Source: an alpha proteobacterium HIMB59 (GTDB taxonomy: Bacteria > Pseudomonadota > Alphaproteobacteria > HIMB59). From it: 64,000 nucleotides of DNA. The stretch lies in contig CP003801.1 of assembly GCA_000299115.1 (NCBI GenBank), positions 1,302,001 through 1,366,000 on the forward strand, given 5' to 3'. The position numbers and the translations under genes were made by a program. Below are positions 63,329-64,000 of the stretch, piece after piece (position 1 is the stretch's first letter; each line of letters starts with the position of its first letter). The notes under the pieces were generated by a model, which did no database searches, had not been told where the DNA came from, and saw only the letters and a program-made list of their open reading frames with translations.

Positions 63329-64000
63329 CAAATACCTTAAGAATTTTTTCCCAGTTAAAAGTTTTAATAACCTTATTGTATGAATTAATAACTATTGAAT
63401 TTCTGGAATTATCACTCTCAAGATAGAATTTAATTTTTTTTAAACACTCTTTAGGAGAGTCGAAGTCATCAAAATGTTTTCCTCTATTGAATATTCTATT
63501 TAATTCTTCTGATTTAGAGGACAAAACAAAACAACCTGATGAGATGATTTGATAAACTCTAATTGAAAAACTAATTCGATCTCTTGTAAAATTTAATGCA
63601 ATTTTTGATTTTTGATAAATTTTATTTAAATCCTCATTATAAACTTCGCCATTTCTATATCCCAAACCATAACAGATAATTTCAATACCATTTTTTTTTA
63701 AATAGTTAATATACTTATCACGATAGGCATTTCGAGAACCAATGAAAACTATGTCGTAAATCTTAGGTAAATTATTATTGATTTTCCATTTTTTTATATC
63801 GACTCCCTGAGGGCAATAAAAAATTAATTTATTGATTTTTTTATGTGAAGATAATACTTCAGACATAATTTTTGATACAACAAAAGATTTAGAGGAATAG
63901 TTAAAATGATTATATAAACGATAATTTGATATTTCCTTCATGGAGTCAAAAAAATAATAATATACCGGAGTATATTTTTTTATAATTTTAAAAGTTTTAG
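63312..64000 (-). CDS. Glycosyltransferase family 1 (CgeB-like), 5' part outside window
   Basis: The frame has a Met at 63941, but codons stay open from there to the window edge, so the gene very likely starts beyond 64000 and only its C-terminal part is seen. The visible part has the GT-B donor-domain pattern: DIVFIGSRNAYRDKYINYL, a YQKSKIALNFTRD helix/strand, and the SSGCFVLSSKSEEL motif followed by FDDFDSPKECLKKI, typical of glycosyltransferases grouped with CgeB/DUF3880. The substrate cannot be told. Confidence 0.8.
   Translation of the reverse strand, partial: KTFKIIKKYTPVYYYFFDSMKEISNYRLYNHFNYSSKSFVVSKIMSEVLSSHKKINKLIFYCPQGVDIKKWKINNNLPKIYDIVFIGSRNAYRDKYINYLKKNGIEIICYGLGYRNGEVYNEDLNKIYQKSKIALNFTRDRISFSIRVYQIISSGCFVLSSKSEELNRIFNRGKHFDDFDSPKECLKKIKFYLESDNSRNSIVINSYNKVIKTFNWEKILKVFDGKKF

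Larger units (their letters stand above)
49932..64000. other. Surface-polysaccharide gene region beside tRNA-Leu
   Basis: Every gene from the tRNA-Leu to the window edge fits polysaccharide synthesis, export-side polymerisation or modification: GT2, GT4 and GT-C glycosyltransferases, a WecA-like transferase, WaaL-like and Wzy-like proteins, a carbamoyltransferase, an AsnB-like protein, an acyltransferase and an FkbM methyltransferase. Orientation flips repeatedly and A/T runs are longer than in the core, as in variable O-antigen or capsule islands. No integrase, transposase or repeated tRNA end was seen, so mobility is not demonstrated. The right boundary is outside the window. Confidence 0.75.

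Overview
The window looks like a piece of a streamlined, very AT-rich alphaproteobacterial chromosome. Several gene blocks are in the order I know from Alphaproteobacteria: gatCAB facing ruvX-pyrB-plsY-topA, pepA facing lptF-lptG-lptD-(surA-like)-pdxA-rsmA, fabD-fabG-acpP-fabF-gmk, rpsF-rpsR-rplI-dnaB, yfgM-like/bamB/der, psd-pssA, and recA-alaS with icd. Small genes typical of that class (DUF3553, a DUF2794-like protein, an Hda homologue) support this. The composition and packing suggest a marine lineage of the SAR11 or HIMB59/AEGEAN-169 kind; that is an inference and I cannot name the species.

Positions 1 to about 49,830 are housekeeping core: lysine/cell-wall precursor synthesis (dapA), indirect aminoacylation (gatCAB, aspS), nucleotide synthesis (pyrB, purM, purN, purF, ndk, gmk), LPS export (lptF, lptG, lptD), fatty acid and phospholipid synthesis (fab genes, plsY, pssA, psd), replication and repair (topA, hda, dnaB, recA, ruvX), translation (rpsF, rpsR, rplI, alaS, rsmA, rlmE, der), envelope maintenance (bamB, mlaE, mlaF), an RND efflux pair, icd, moaA and nadK. 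Two tRNAs are present: Ser(GCT) at 915-1006 and Leu(TAA) at 49835-49922.

From the tRNA-Leu gene to the window edge (49,932-64,000) there is an even more AT-rich surface-polysaccharide region. It holds glycosyltransferases, a WecA/MraY-type phospho-sugar transferase, a GT-C membrane protein, an O-antigen-ligase-like protein, a Wzy-like polymerase, and a group of decorating enzymes: a carbamoyltransferase fused to a GT2 glycosyltransferase, an AsnB-like amidotransferase, a left-handed beta-helix acyltransferase and an FkbM methyltransferase. The last gene runs off the end of the window.

Two organisational features stand out. All ten convergent gene pairs overlap at their 3' ends (4 to 60 bp), and three divergent pairs have start codons that touch or share bases. 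No gene-free stretch exceeds about 105 bp. TTG starts are common, several inside TTGA stop/start overlaps. I saw no rRNA, CRISPR array, insertion sequence, prophage or riboswitch.

The most interesting items are the carbamoyltransferase-GT2 fusion and its divergent AsnB-like neighbour, the RND pair (adaptor without the usual hairpin, permease with changed proton-relay residues and two extra membrane segments), and the pervasive 3' overlaps.
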